Source of the DNA: Erythrobacteraceae bacterium CFH 75059
GTDB lineage: Bacteria; Pseudomonadota; Alphaproteobacteria; Sphingomonadales; Sphingomonadaceae
Length of the DNA stretch: 64,000 nucleotides
NCBI GenBank assembly: GCA_004331795.1
Contig: SJSR01000002.1
Location: 310,001-374,000, forward strand
Direction of reading: 5' to 3'
In this document: positions 36,960-47,904 of the stretch, one piece after another
Numbering within the stretch: the first letter of the stretch is position 1
Layout of the letters: each line of letters opens with the position of its first letter
The notes under the pieces: model-generated
Databases searched by the model: none
Told to the model about the DNA's origin: nothing
The model's input: the letters and a program-made list of their open reading frames with translations, nothing else
Made by a program: the position numbers and the translations under genes

Positions 36960-39900
36960 GAGGAGGACGCACGTCGAGCCACCTCGCCGGTGTCGGCTTT
37001 GCCCCGGCGGGTGGCAACGGCGCTCAACCCTTTCGTAAGCTGCTGCAGCCCGTTCAGCCGCGCGGCCGGATTGGGCCAGACGCGGTTGATGACGAGCTTC
37101 ATGTCCGGGCGCAGCCGCGCCGTGCCCTTGAGCCGCTCCACATAGGCGAGCAGCCCGGCGGGATCGGGGAAAATGTCCTCGTGGAACGCGACAAGTGTCC
37201 CGGCGGCGCCGACGTCGATCTTGGCGATGTTGGCGGCGATCGCCTGCATCTTGATCTTGAGGAGTTGCAGCAGGTTCGACGCCGGCTGCGGCAGGGGGCC
37301 GAAGCGATCGATCATTTCCGCCGCCACGCTTTCGATCTCGGCCGTGCTCCGGGCGTCGTTCAAGCGGCGGTAGAGGGCCATTCGCACCGCGAGATCCGGC
37401 ACGTAATCCTCGGGGATCATGATCGGCGCATCCACCGTGATCTGCGGCGTGGCCGCGTCCGTGCGGCGCTCGAGCCCTGCTTCGCCGGCCTTGGCGGCGA
37501 GGATCGCGTCCTCCAGCATTGACTGGTAGAGTTCGAAGCCGACCTCGCGGATGTGCCCCGACTGTTCGTCGCCGAGCAGGTTGCCCGCGCCGCGGATGTC
37601 GAGGTCGCGACTGGCGAGCTGAAAGCCCGCGCCGAGCGAGTCGAGGTCCGACAGCACCTTCAGCCGCTTCTCGGCCGTTTCGGAGAGCGCGGCGCCGGCG
37701 GCCCACGTCAGATAGGCATAGGCGCGCAGTTTCGAGCGCCCGACGCGGCCGCGCAGCTGGTAGAGCTGCGCCAGCCCGAACCGATCGGCGCGGTGGATGA
37801 TGATCGTGTTCGCGGACGGGATGTCGAGACCGCTTTCGACGATGGTCGTCGAAAGCAGCACGTCGTAACGTCCCTCGTAGAAGGCGCCCATCCGGTCTTC
37901 CACCTCGGCCGCGCCCATCTGGCCATGGGCCGAGATGAAGCGCACTTCGGGGACATGGGCACGCAGCCATTCCTCGACCTCGTCCATGTCGGCGATGCGC
38001 GGCACGACGATGAAGCTCTGGCCGCCACGGTGATGCTCGCGCAGGAGAGCCTCGCGGATGACCACGTCGTCCCACTCGCTGACATAGGTTCTCACCGCCA
38101 GCCGGTCGACGGGCGGAGTCTGGATGGTGGACAGCTCGCGCAGCCCGGTCATCGCCATCTGCAGGGTGCGCGGGATGGGCGTCGCGGTCAGGGTGAGCAT
38201 GTGCACGTCCGCGCGTAGCTGTTTCAGCCGCTCCTTGTGGGTGACGCCGAAGCGCTGTTCCTCGTCGACGATCACCAGTCCGAGGTTCTTGAACGACACC
38301 GTTTTGGCGAGGATCGCGTGAGTTCCAACAACGATGTCGATCTGCCCGCTGCTCAACCCCTCCCGTGTCTCGCGGGCTTCCTTCGCCGGCACGAGGCGCG
38401 AGAGCCGGCCGATGCGGATCGGAAAGCCGGCGAAGCGCTGCTCGAAACTGGCGAAGTGCTGCCGGGCGAGCAGGGTGGTGGGGGCGACCACCGCGACCTG
38501 AACACCGGACAGGGCGGCCACGAAGGCGGCGCGAAGCGCAACCTCCGTCTTGCCGAAACCCACGTCGCCGCACACCAGCCGGTCCATGGGGCGCCCGGAC
38601 TCCAGATCGGCGAGGACGTCGGCGATGGCGCGGTCCTGGTCCTCCGTCTCCTCCCAGAGAAAACGGTCGCGGAACTGATGATACGCCGCCTCGTCCACCG
38701 CGAGAGACGGGGCGCTGCGCAGGGCACGCGCGGCGGCGGTGCGCATGAGGTCGCCGGCGATGGCCCGGATGCGGTCCTTGAGCTGCGCCCGCCGACGCTG
38801 CCACGCTTCGCCGCCGAGCCGGTCAAGCCGGACCGCCTCTTCCGTCGAGCCATAGCGGGTGAGCACTTCCAGGTTCTCGACCGGGATGTACAGCTTGTCG
38901 CCGCCCGCATACTCCACCGCGACGCAGTCGTGCTGCGACTTGCCGACCCGCACCGGTTCGAGGCCCAGATAACGGCCAATGCCGTGATCGGCATGGACGA
39001 CGAGGTCGCCCCTCTGAAGAGCCGACAGCTCGGCCAGAAAGGCGTCCGCGCTGCGCCGGGCCTTCTGCCGCCGCACGAGGCGGTCACCGAGCAGATCCTG
39101 CTCGGTCAGCAGTTCGACATCGTCGCTGGCAAAGCCGTGCTCCAGGCGTAGAACGACCATCGGCACGGTGCCGCCCGCCGCCGCGCCCACGGCGGACTGC
39201 CAGCCTTCGGCGTGCGCGGTCCTGATGCCCGCTTCGGCAAGGATGGAGGCGATCCGGTCGCGCGAGCCTGGCGAATAGGCGGCGATGACCGTGCGCACCG
39301 ACTGGGCCTTTCCTGCGCTCAGATGGGTGCTGAGCGCCGCGTAGACGTTCTCCCCGCGCGCACGCTCCGCGGCGAAGTCTCTGGCCGAGGTGAAGCCGAA
39401 GTCGAGTGCGTCGCCGTCGGGCTGGGCGAAGATGGTGGCGCTGTGCACGGGCGTTGCCTCCAGCCGCCGGTCTAGCTCCGTTTCCGTAAGATAAAGCGCG
39501 TCCGTGGGCAGGGGGCGGTAGCTGCCGGCCCGCTGCCCGGACGCCTCGGTGCGGGCCTGCCGGAAGTCCGCAATGTCCGCGAGCCGGTCGCGCGCCACCT
39601 GCAGCGCCGCCTGGTCGATGACCACAACGTCGCTCGGGTCCAGATGATCGAAGAGCGTGTCGAGCCTCTCCTCGAACATGGGCAGCCAGTGTTCCATGCC
39701 TGCGAGTCGGCGCCCCTCGCTGACCGCTTCGTAGAGCGGATCCTGTGTTGCGACCGCGCCGAACGCTTCGCGGTAGCGGGACCGGAACCGCCGGATGCTC
39801 GCCTCGTCCAGCAGTGCCTCGCTCGCCGGGAGCAGCAGGTGCCGCTCGAGCGTGCCGGTCGTGAGCTGTGTCGCCGGGTCGAACAGGCGCAGCGACTCCA

Positions 39901-40474
39901 GCTCGTCACCGAAGAAGTCCATCCGCAACCCGGCATCGAGGCCAGACGGGTAGAGATCGACGATCGAGCCCCTGATGGCATACTCGCCCGCGTCGACGAC
40001 GGTGTCGACCCGCGTATACCCCTGCCGGGTCAGCAGGGCTGCGAGACTGTCGCGGCCGATCTCCGTTCCCGGCGCGAAGGCGCGCACCGCCTCGCGGATG
40101 CGGAACGGGGTGAGGACACGCTGAACAATCGCGTTGGCGGTGGTCACCAGCAGCTGTCGCCGCCCGCCAGCCCTGGCGCCGTCCTGCAGCTGGTGCAGTG
40201 CGGACAGCCGCTGCGCGCTTACGGCGAGAGCCGGGCTGGCCCGATCGTAGGGCAGGCAATCCCACGCCGGAAATTCGATCACCTCCAGTTCCGGTGCGAA
40301 GAACGTCGCCCCTTCCGCCACCGCGCGCATCGCGGCGTCATCGGGAGCGATGAACACGGCCCTGAGGCGGGATGCCCGGGCAAGGTCGGCCATGAGCAGC
40401 GGCTGGCTGCCGCGCACCACCCGCGCGAGCGTCAGCGGCGTGCGCGCCGCGAGGATGCGCTGGAGATCAATCAT
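36941..40474 (-). CDS. mfd: Transcription-repair coupling factor
   Basis: An 1177-residue ATPase that removes stalled RNA polymerase and recruits UvrA. The UvrB-homology region fills the N-terminus (EFPAWDCLPYDRASP). The RNA polymerase-interacting domain contains LVVHADHGIGRYLGLEPV. The translocase has CGDVGFGKTEVALRAAF, VIVDEEQRFGVTHKE, TLTATPIPRTLQMA and LRGRVGRS. The C-terminal regulatory domain is intact. GAGGA precedes the ATG. sdhE lies 57 bases upstream on the same strand. Confidence 0.96.
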   Translation of the reverse strand: MIDLQRILAARTPLTLARVVRGSQPLLMADLARASRLRAVFIAPDDAAMRAVAEGATFFAPELEVIEFPAWDCLPYDRASPALAVSAQRLSALHQLQDGARAGGRRQLLVTTANAIVQRVLTPFRIREAVRAFAPGTEIGRDSLAALLTRQGYTRVDTVVDAGEYAIRGSIVDLYPSGLDAGLRMDFFGDELESLRLFDPATQLTTGTLERHLLLPASEALLDEASIRRFRSRYREAFGAVATQDPLYEAVSEGRRLAGMEHWLPMFEERLDTLFDHLDPSDVVVIDQAALQVARDRLADIADFRQARTEASGQRAGSYRPLPTDALYLTETELDRRLEATPVHSATIFAQPDGDALDFGFTSARDFAAERARGENVYAALSTHLSAGKAQSVRTVIAAYSPGSRDRIASILAEAGIRTAHAEGWQSAVGAAAGGTVPMVVLRLEHGFASDDVELLTEQDLLGDRLVRRQKARRSADAFLAELSALQRGDLVVHADHGIGRYLGLEPVRVGKSQHDCVAVEYAGGDKLYIPVENLEVLTRYGSTEEAVRLDRLGGEAWQRRRAQLKDRIRAIAGDLMRTAAARALRSAPSLAVDEAAYHQFRDRFLWEETEDQDRAIADVLADLESGRPMDRLVCGDVGFGKTEVALRAAFVAALSGVQVAVVAPTTLLARQHFASFEQRFAGFPIRIGRLSRLVPAKEARETREGLSSGQIDIVVGTHAILAKTVSFKNLGLVIVDEEQRFGVTHKERLKQLRADVHMLTLTATPIPRTLQMAMTGLRELSTIQTPPVDRLAVRTYVSEWDDVVIREALLREHHRGGQSFIVVPRIADMDEVEEWLRAHVPEVRFISAHGQMGAAEVEDRMGAFYEGRYDVLLSTTIVESGLDIPSANTIIIHRADRFGLAQLYQLRGRVGRSKLRAYAYLTWAAGAALSETAEKRLKVLSDLDSLGAGFQLASRDLDIRGAGNLLGDEQSGHIREVGFELYQSMLEDAILAAKAGEAGLERRTDAATPQITVDAPIMIPEDYVPDLAVRMALYRRLNDARSTAEIESVAAEMIDRFGPLPQPASNLLQLLKIKMQAIAANIAKIDVGAAGTLVAFHEDIFPDPAGLLAYVERLKGTARLRPDMKLVINRVWPNPAARLNGLQQLTKGLSAVATRRGKADTGEVARRASSSQPAGA

Positions 40475-40531
40475 GGCAATCCTCGGCGCAGACAGGCCGC
40501 CCGGAGACGACGCGGCGGCAAGCGCCTTGCC

Positions 40532-40795
40532 TCATCCGACCCGCACATAGTCCAGCCGCTGGAACAGTGTGAGCGCGGGTCCGGACAGGTGCGGCGGAGG
40601 CGGCGCCATGCCCATCGCCCAGGCGAGAATGTCGACGTCCTCTTCCTCGAGCAGGGCCTCGAACCAGCCGAGGTCGTCGTCAGACCAGCCGGCGCTGTAA
40701 CGGTCGAAGAAGCCCCCGATGACGTAATCCGCTTCACGGGTGCCGCGATGCCAGGCGCGGAACCGGGCACGCGCGAGACGGACGGGATCGGGCAT
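40532..40795 (-). CDS. sdhE: Succinate dehydrogenase assembly factor SdhE
   Basis: An 87-residue protein of the SdhE/SDHAF2 (DUF339) family that helps attach FAD to the succinate dehydrogenase flavoprotein. The hallmark RGTREADYVIGGFFDRY, holding the RGxxE motif, is followed by the acidic EEEDVDILAWAMG. Size is right. It sits between mfd and divergent recG, away from sdh genes, which is common in alphaproteobacteria. Confidence 0.93.
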   Translation of the reverse strand: MPDPVRLARARFRAWHRGTREADYVIGGFFDRYSAGWSDDDLGWFEALLEEEDVDILAWAMGMAPPPPHLSGPALTLFQRLDYVRVG

Positions 40796-40850
40796 GGGCG
40801 CCGGTTAGGGCACTCGTCAGACCCGCGCAAGGCGGTATAAGGGCGCGGCG

Positions 40851-42892
40851 ATGCGTCCTGCCGTTCTCAACCCGGTGTTCGCGCAGGTCGACAGCCTGAC
40901 CGGGGTCGGGCCGAAGATCGCCAGGCCGCTCGAGCGGCTTGGCCTCACGCGGGTTCGGGACGTGCTCTATCATCTTCCCGAACGCTATGTGCACCGGCGC
41001 GCGGTCGCCGTCCTGGACGAGGCGCGCGTCGGCGAGCAGATCGTCGTGACGCTCAGCATCGGCGCGCACAGGGCGCCTGCGAGCCGGCGGGCGCCGTTGC
41101 GGATTGCGGCGAGGGACGACGAGGGCGATCACTGCGACCTCGTCTATTTCGGCAAGGCGGCCTTTGCGGCGCGCAAGCTGCTGCCCGAGGGATCCCGGCG
41201 CACGATTGCCGGGCGCCTCGACCGCTTCGGGCAGACGCTCCAGATCGTGCATCCAGATCATGTTTTCGATGCGCAGGCGCAGATCACGGACCGGATCGAG
41301 CCGGTCTACGCCCTGGCCGAGGGCCTGACCCAGCCGCGCATCGCCGCGCTTGTGGCGCAGTCGCTGGAGCGGGCACCGGATCTGCCGGAATGGATCGAGC
41401 CGGGGTTGCGCGCCGCCCGCGCATGGCCATCCTGGCTGGACGCGCTGCGACAGGCGCATGGCGGCGAGGAGGAGGCCGCCCGCAACCGTCTCGCCTATGA
41501 CGAGCTGCTGGCCAATGCGCTGGCGCTCGCGCTGGTGCGCTCCGACCGGCGGCGGCGCGCGTGCCGGCCGCTGGCGGGGGACGGCCGGCTGCGCGCGGCG
41601 TTGCGTCTCCCTTACGCGCTGACGGCCGCGCAGGTGCGCAGCATCGCCGAGATCGACGCGGATCTCCGGCAAGCGACACCCATGCTGCGGCTGCTTCAGG
41701 GCGATGTCGGCTCGGGAAAGACCGTGGTCGCGCTCCATGCCATGCTGGCGGCCGTCGAGGCCGGGGCGCAGGCGGCGCTCCTTGCGCCGACCGAGTTGCT
41801 GGCGCGGCAGCATGCCGACACTCTGACCCGTCTGGCCGCGCCGACCGGCATCAACGTCGCGCTGCTGACCGGGCGGGACAAGGGACGGGTCCGCGAGGCC
41901 AAGCTGATGGGGCTGATGGATGGCAGCATCCAGCTGCTCATCGGCACCCATGCGATCTTCCAGGACGCGGTGGCGTATCGCAATCTGGGGCTGGTTGTCA
42001 TCGACGAGCAGCACCGCTTCGGGGTGGCGCAGCGGCTGATGCTCGCGAGCAAGGGCGAGCGGGCGCCGCACACGCTGGCGATGACGGCGACACCCATCCC
42101 GCGCAGCCTGACCCTCGCCCAATACGGAGAAATGGACGTCAGCCGGCTCGACGAAAGGCCGCCCGGGCGGCAGCCGATCGACACGCGGGTGACCTCGCTC
42201 GAGCGCATCGAGGACGTGATCGACGGGCTCTCGCGGCACGTCGCCGGCGGAGCGCAGGCGTACTGGGTGTGCCCGATGGTGCGTGCCGATGAGAGCGTCG
42301 ACAGCGACATCGCCGCCGCCGAGGCACGCTTCGCGGCGCTGCGGTCCCGCTTTGGCGACGCCGTGGTCATGGTGCACGGCCAGATGGCGTCGGAAGACCG
42401 CGACGCGGCAATGGAGCGGTTCGCCCGCGGGGAGGCGGCCGTGCTCGTCGCCACGACCGTCATCGAGGTGGGCGTCGATGTTCCCAATGCGACGCTGATG
42501 ATCGTCGAGCAGGCGGAACGCTTCGGCCTTGCCCAGCTTCACCAGCTGCGGGGGCGGGTGGGTCGCGGCTCGGGCCGTTCCACCTGCCTGCTGCTCAGGG
42601 GAAGCAGCCTGTCCGACACCGCCCGCGAACGCCTTGCCTTGCTGCGCAGTTCGCAGGACGGCTTCCATCTGGCTGAAGAGGATCTGCGCCTGCGCGGCGG
42701 AGGCGAACTGATGGGCACGCGGCAGTCAGGCGAGGCCGCCTTCCGCATCGCCTCGCTGGAGCAGGTCCAGCGCCTGCTGCCGGTTGCTCACGACGATGCC
42801 CTCCTGCTGATGGAGCGGGACGGCGGGCTGAACAGTCCGAGGGGCCAGGCGGCCCGCACGCTGCTCTACCTGATGGAGCGCGACTGGGGCGT

Positions 42893-42914
<22 letters not shown>
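40851..42914 (+). CDS. recG: ATP-dependent DNA helicase RecG
   Basis: A 687-residue branch-migration helicase acting on stalled forks and Holliday junctions. An N-terminal wedge/OB domain (SLTGVGPKIARPLERLGL) precedes the helicase core: LLQGDVGSGKTVVALHAM, VIDEQHRFGVAQR (DEQH box), MTATPIPRSLTLA and LRGRVGRGSG. It is divergent from sdhE with a 55-base gap and convergent with the AarF-family kinase, overlapping it by 22 bases. Confidence 0.96.
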
Positions 42915-44275
<1,361 letters not shown>

Positions 44276-44350
44276 ATGGCGCGGCCTCCGCCACAGGCAA
44301 GAGCCACGCCGGATGGTCGGCGCAAAGGTGAAAGATGCGGTGAAGAAACG

Positions 44351-44427
44351 TGGTCGGGGAGAGAGGATTCGAACCTCCGGCCCCTGCCTCCCGAAGACAG
44401 TGCTCTACCAGGCTGAGCTACTCCCCG
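44351..44427 (-). tRNA. tRNA-Pro (CGG)
   Basis: A 77-base tRNA with encoded CCA. Acceptor CGGGGAG pairs with CTCCCCG, the anticodon stem is CTGTC/GGCAG with a T-G pair, and the loop TTCGGGA gives anticodon CGG. It is preceded by a good promoter and lies between two unrelated genes. Confidence 0.93.
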
Positions 44428-44468
44428 ACCGGGCCCGACCCCGACGGGTCAGGCAAGGCAGAGGCGGC

Positions 44469-44497
44469 GCTATAGGAGGGTGCCGGCAGGGTGGCAA
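44469..44497 (-). promoter_or_regulatory. Promoter of tRNA-Pro
   Basis: On the minus strand: TTGCCA, exactly 17 bases, TATAGC. It is the same pair of hexamers and spacing as for tRNA-Asn. Confidence 0.65.
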
Positions 44498-44525
44498 GCG
44501 CGCAATTTGCGGCTAAGGCGCGTGC

Positions 44526-45461
44526 ATGGCAGACGCGGCGTCCACCCATCCGGAGGAACAGTATCTCGCTTTGATGCGGGACGTCTGGGCGCGGGGCAGC
44601 CGCAGGATGGATCGCACCGGTGTCGGCACCCGCTCCGTGTTCGGGGCGACATTGCGCTTCGATCTCGCAGACGGTCACATGCCCCTGCTCACCACCAAGC
44701 GGGTCTACTGGAAAACGGCCACGCGCGAACTGCTGTGGTTCCTGAGCGGTTCGACCAACATCCGTCCCCTCGTCCTCCAGGGGGTCAAGATCTGGAACGA
44801 ATGGCCGCACGCCCGCTATGTCAGAGAGACGGGCGACGCCCTGTCGCTCGAGGCGTTCGTTGCGCGGATCGCTGCCGACGAAGAATTCGCCGAGCGGTGG
44901 GGCGACCTCGGCCCGGTCTACGGGCGGCAGTGGACCGCCTGGCCCACATACCGGTACCGGCCGGACGGCACCTACGAGCCGGGCGAGCCGGTCAACCAGG
45001 TCGCCGAGGTGGTGGAGAGCCTGCGGCGTGACCCCGCGGGGCGGCGACACATCATCGAAGGCTGGAATGTCGCGCAGCTTGCCCAAATGGCGCTGCCGCC
45101 GTGTCACAAGACCTACCAGTATCATGTTGTCGACGGGCGGCTGAACGGCATGCTGTACCAGCGCAGCTGCGACGTCGCGCTGGGCCTGCCCTTCAACCTC
45201 TGGACGGCCGCAACGCTCCAGCGGATGCTGGCCCAGCAGACAGGACTGGCGCCGGGCGAGCTGGTCTGGACCGGCGGTGACGTGCATCTCTACGAATCGC
45301 ATGCGGATCTCGTCGAGCGCCAGCTTGAACGCCGGCCGGTCGGGCGGCCGAGGCTGGTGCTGCGGCGCCGGCCCGCGTCGATCTTCGCGTACGACATCTC
45401 CGATTTCGAGGTTCTCGACTACACTCCCTTGCCGCCGCTGACGGCATCGGTGGCGGTGTAG
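44526..45461 (+). CDS. thyA: Thymidylate synthase
   Basis: A 311-residue enzyme that methylates dUMP using methylene-tetrahydrofolate. Catalytic Cys193 is in MALPPCHKTYQYHV; RTGVGTRSVFG, RELLWFLSGSTNI and QRSCDVALGLPFNLW are standard. It is longer than E. coli ThyA (264) because of an insertion near residues 100-155, common in this family. It has a normal start and AAGG upstream. dfrA, its frequent partner, is not nearby. Confidence 0.96.
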   Translation: MADAASTHPEEQYLALMRDVWARGSRRMDRTGVGTRSVFGATLRFDLADGHMPLLTTKRVYWKTATRELLWFLSGSTNIRPLVLQGVKIWNEWPHARYVRETGDALSLEAFVARIAADEEFAERWGDLGPVYGRQWTAWPTYRYRPDGTYEPGEPVNQVAEVVESLRRDPAGRRHIIEGWNVAQLAQMALPPCHKTYQYHVVDGRLNGMLYQRSCDVALGLPFNLWTAATLQRMLAQQTGLAPGELVWTGGDVHLYESHADLVERQLERRPVGRPRLVLRRRPASIFAYDISDFEVLDYTPLPPLTASVAV

Positions 45462-45535
45462 GCCGGCGGCGCCGTCTCGACATCGCGGGCAAATGATCCT
45501 AGCGGCTGCATCCAGAGACAAGGGGAGAGTGCTGA

Positions 45536-46840
45536 ATGGCGGAACAGGTGCAGGACACCGCGCGGGGCGGGGGCAACCGGCCCGCACTCGCGCTGCACGT
45601 TCCTGAGCCGCGCTACCGTCCCGGCGATGCGGTGGATTTCTCCCATGTCCGCGTCAGCCGTGCGGGTGAACAGGCCCGGCCCGACGAACGCTGTCCCGCA
45701 AGCGAGACGCATGGGTTGTGCACCGATCTGATCCGCGTCCTTGGCGAGGACGACAGGGCACACGGTCCCTGGGATCCCAAGCTCGACGCCGACACGCTGC
45801 GCACCATGCTGGGGCACATGGCGCTGACCCGCGCCTTCGACGAGCGCATGTTCCGCGGGCAGCGGCAGGGCAAGACCAGCTTCTACATGAAATGCACCGG
45901 CGAGGAGGCAACCTCCGTCAGCGCGGCCATGGCGCTTGCCGGGGACGACATGGTCTTCCCCTCCTACCGGCAGCAGGGCATCCTGATCTCGCGCGGCTAC
46001 CCGCTCGTGGAGATGATCAACCAGATCTACTCCAACAAGGGCGACGCGCTGAAGGGCCGGCAGCTGCCCATCATGTACTCCTCCAAGGCGCACAGCTTCT
46101 TCACCATCAGCGGCAATCTGGCGACACAGACGCCGCAGGCGGTCGGCTGGGCCATGGCAAGTGCGAGCAAGGGCGACAGCCGCATCGCCGCCACCTGGGT
46201 GGGCGAAGGGTCGACGGCGGAAGGCGATTTTCACGCCGCCTGCACCTTTGCGGCCGTCTACAACGCTCCGGTCATCCTCAACGTGGTCAACAACCAGTGG
46301 GCAATCTCCAGCTTCTCCGGCTTCGCCGGGGGTGAGCGCGCGACCTTCGCTGCGCGGGCGATCGGGTACGGCCTTGCCGGGTTGCGCGTCGACGGAAACG
46401 ACGCGCTCGCCGTCTATGCCGCCGAACGCTGGGCCGCCGACCGCGCCCGCGCCAATGCCGGCCCCACACTGATCGAGTTCTTCTCCTATCGTGCGGAGGG
46501 GCATTCGACGTCAGACGATCCGGCAGGCTATCGCAGCGCGCACGAGCGCGAGGAATGGCCGCTCGGCGATCCGATCGCCCGTCTGCGCGACCATCTGATC
46601 GCGCTGGGCGAGTGGGACGAGGACCGGCAGGCGGCGATGGACCGTTCCTGTGCCGAAACGGTGCGTGCCGCCACGAAGGAGGCGGAGCGCAACGGCATTC
46701 TCGGTCACGGCCTGCACCAGCCGTTCGAAACCATGTTCGAGGATGTGTACGAAACGATGCCCTGGCACCTCGCCGAACAATGCGCCCAGTCCCTCCGCGA
46801 GCGCGAGGTGAAGTTCCCCGAAGGGCTGCACGGGCGATGA
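45536..46840 (+). CDS. bkdA1: Branched-chain 2-oxoacid dehydrogenase E1 component, alpha subunit
   Basis: A 434-residue TPP enzyme subunit that decarboxylates branched-chain 2-oxoacids from Val, Leu and Ile. The TPP motif runs from WVGEGSTAEGDFHAA to LNVVNNQWAIS; YMKCTGEEATSV and the phosphorylation-loop-like RAEGHSTSDDPAGYR follow family pattern. The long N-terminal extension separates it from pyruvate dehydrogenase E1-alpha. GGGGAG precedes the start. It overlaps the beta-subunit gene by four bases. Confidence 0.92.
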   Translation: MAEQVQDTARGGGNRPALALHVPEPRYRPGDAVDFSHVRVSRAGEQARPDERCPASETHGLCTDLIRVLGEDDRAHGPWDPKLDADTLRTMLGHMALTRAFDERMFRGQRQGKTSFYMKCTGEEATSVSAAMALAGDDMVFPSYRQQGILISRGYPLVEMINQIYSNKGDALKGRQLPIMYSSKAHSFFTISGNLATQTPQAVGWAMASASKGDSRIAATWVGEGSTAEGDFHAACTFAAVYNAPVILNVVNNQWAISSFSGFAGGERATFAARAIGYGLAGLRVDGNDALAVYAAERWAADRARANAGPTLIEFFSYRAEGHSTSDDPAGYRSAHEREEWPLGDPIARLRDHLIALGEWDEDRQAAMDRSCAETVRAATKEAERNGILGHGLHQPFETMFEDVYETMPWHLAEQCAQSLREREVKFPEGLHGR

Positions 46841-47898
46841 GCGCGGACATGACCGCTCCGGCGAAGGGAGCCGACGCTTCGGCTGAACGGCGCCTCAACA
46901 TGATCGAGGCCATCAACGAGGCGCTCGACATCATGCTCGCGCGGGATCCGGACGTGATGATCTTCGGCGAGGATGTGGGCTATTTCGGCGGCGTTTTCCG
47001 GGCGACGGCCGGATTGCAGGCCAAGTACGGCAAGACGCGCGTGTTCGACACCCCGATTTCCGAGTGCGGCATCATCGCCGCGGCCATCGGCATGGGTGCT
47101 TACGGGCTGAGGCCGGTGGCCGAGATCCAGTTCGCCGACTACATCTATCCCGGCCTCGACCAGATCGTTTCCGAAGCGGCGCGCATCCGCTACCGCTCTG
47201 CGGGAGAGTACACCGCGCCGCTCACGGTGCGCTCCCCCTTCGGCGGGGGGATCTTCGGCGGCCAGACCCACAGCCAGAGTCCGGAGGCGATGTTCACGCA
47301 TGTCGCGGGCCTCAAGACGGTCATCCCGTCAACGCCCCACGACGCCAAGGGGCTGCTGATCGCCGCCATCGAAGACAACGATCCGGTCATCTTCTTCGAA
47401 CCCAAGCGCATCTACAACGGCCCTTTTTCGGGCTTTTACGACCGCCCGGTCGAGCCGTGGAAGCGGCACCCCGACAGCGTGGTGCCGGAGGGGCATTACC
47501 GCATTCCGCTGGGAGAGGCGCGCCGCGTCTCCGAAGGAGAGGCGATGACGGTGCTCGCCTACGGCACGATGGTGCATGTGGTCGATGCGGTGGCGCGCGA
47601 GAAGGGCATCGACATCGACCTGCTCGATCTGAGAACCCTCGTCCCGCTCGACATCGAGGCGATCGCGCGTTCGGTCGAGCGGACCGGACGCTGCATGGTG
47701 GTGCACGAGGCGACCCGCACGAGCGGCTTTGGCGCCGAGCTGGCGGCACTGGTGCAGGAGCGGATGTTCTACCATCTCGAGGCGCCGGTGATGCGCGTCA
47801 CCGGCTTCGACACGCCGTATCCCCACAGCCTTGAATGGGCGTATTTCCCCGGACCCGTCCGCATCGGCGAGGCGATGGACCGCTTGCTTCAGGATTGA
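46837..47898 (+). CDS. bkdA2: Branched-chain 2-oxoacid dehydrogenase E1 component, beta subunit
   Basis: A 353-residue transketolase-like subunit that completes the E1 active site. Recognisable blocks are MIFGEDVGYFGGVFRAT, DTPISECGIIAAAIGMG, IQFADYIYPGLDQI and SPFGGGIFGGQTHSQS, and a C-terminal transketolase domain with DLLDLRTLVPLD. Its ATGA overlaps the E1-alpha stop, so subunits should be made in step. E2 begins six bases after its stop. Confidence 0.93.
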   Translation: MSADMTAPAKGADASAERRLNMIEAINEALDIMLARDPDVMIFGEDVGYFGGVFRATAGLQAKYGKTRVFDTPISECGIIAAAIGMGAYGLRPVAEIQFADYIYPGLDQIVSEAARIRYRSAGEYTAPLTVRSPFGGGIFGGQTHSQSPEAMFTHVAGLKTVIPSTPHDAKGLLIAAIEDNDPVIFFEPKRIYNGPFSGFYDRPVEPWKRHPDSVVPEGHYRIPLGEARRVSEGEAMTVLAYGTMVHVVDAVAREKGIDIDLLDLRTLVPLDIEAIARSVERTGRCMVVHEATRTSGFGAELAALVQERMFYHLEAPVMRVTGFDTPYPHSLEWAYFPGPVRIGEAMDRLLQD

Positions 47899-47904
47899 TT
47901 CCCC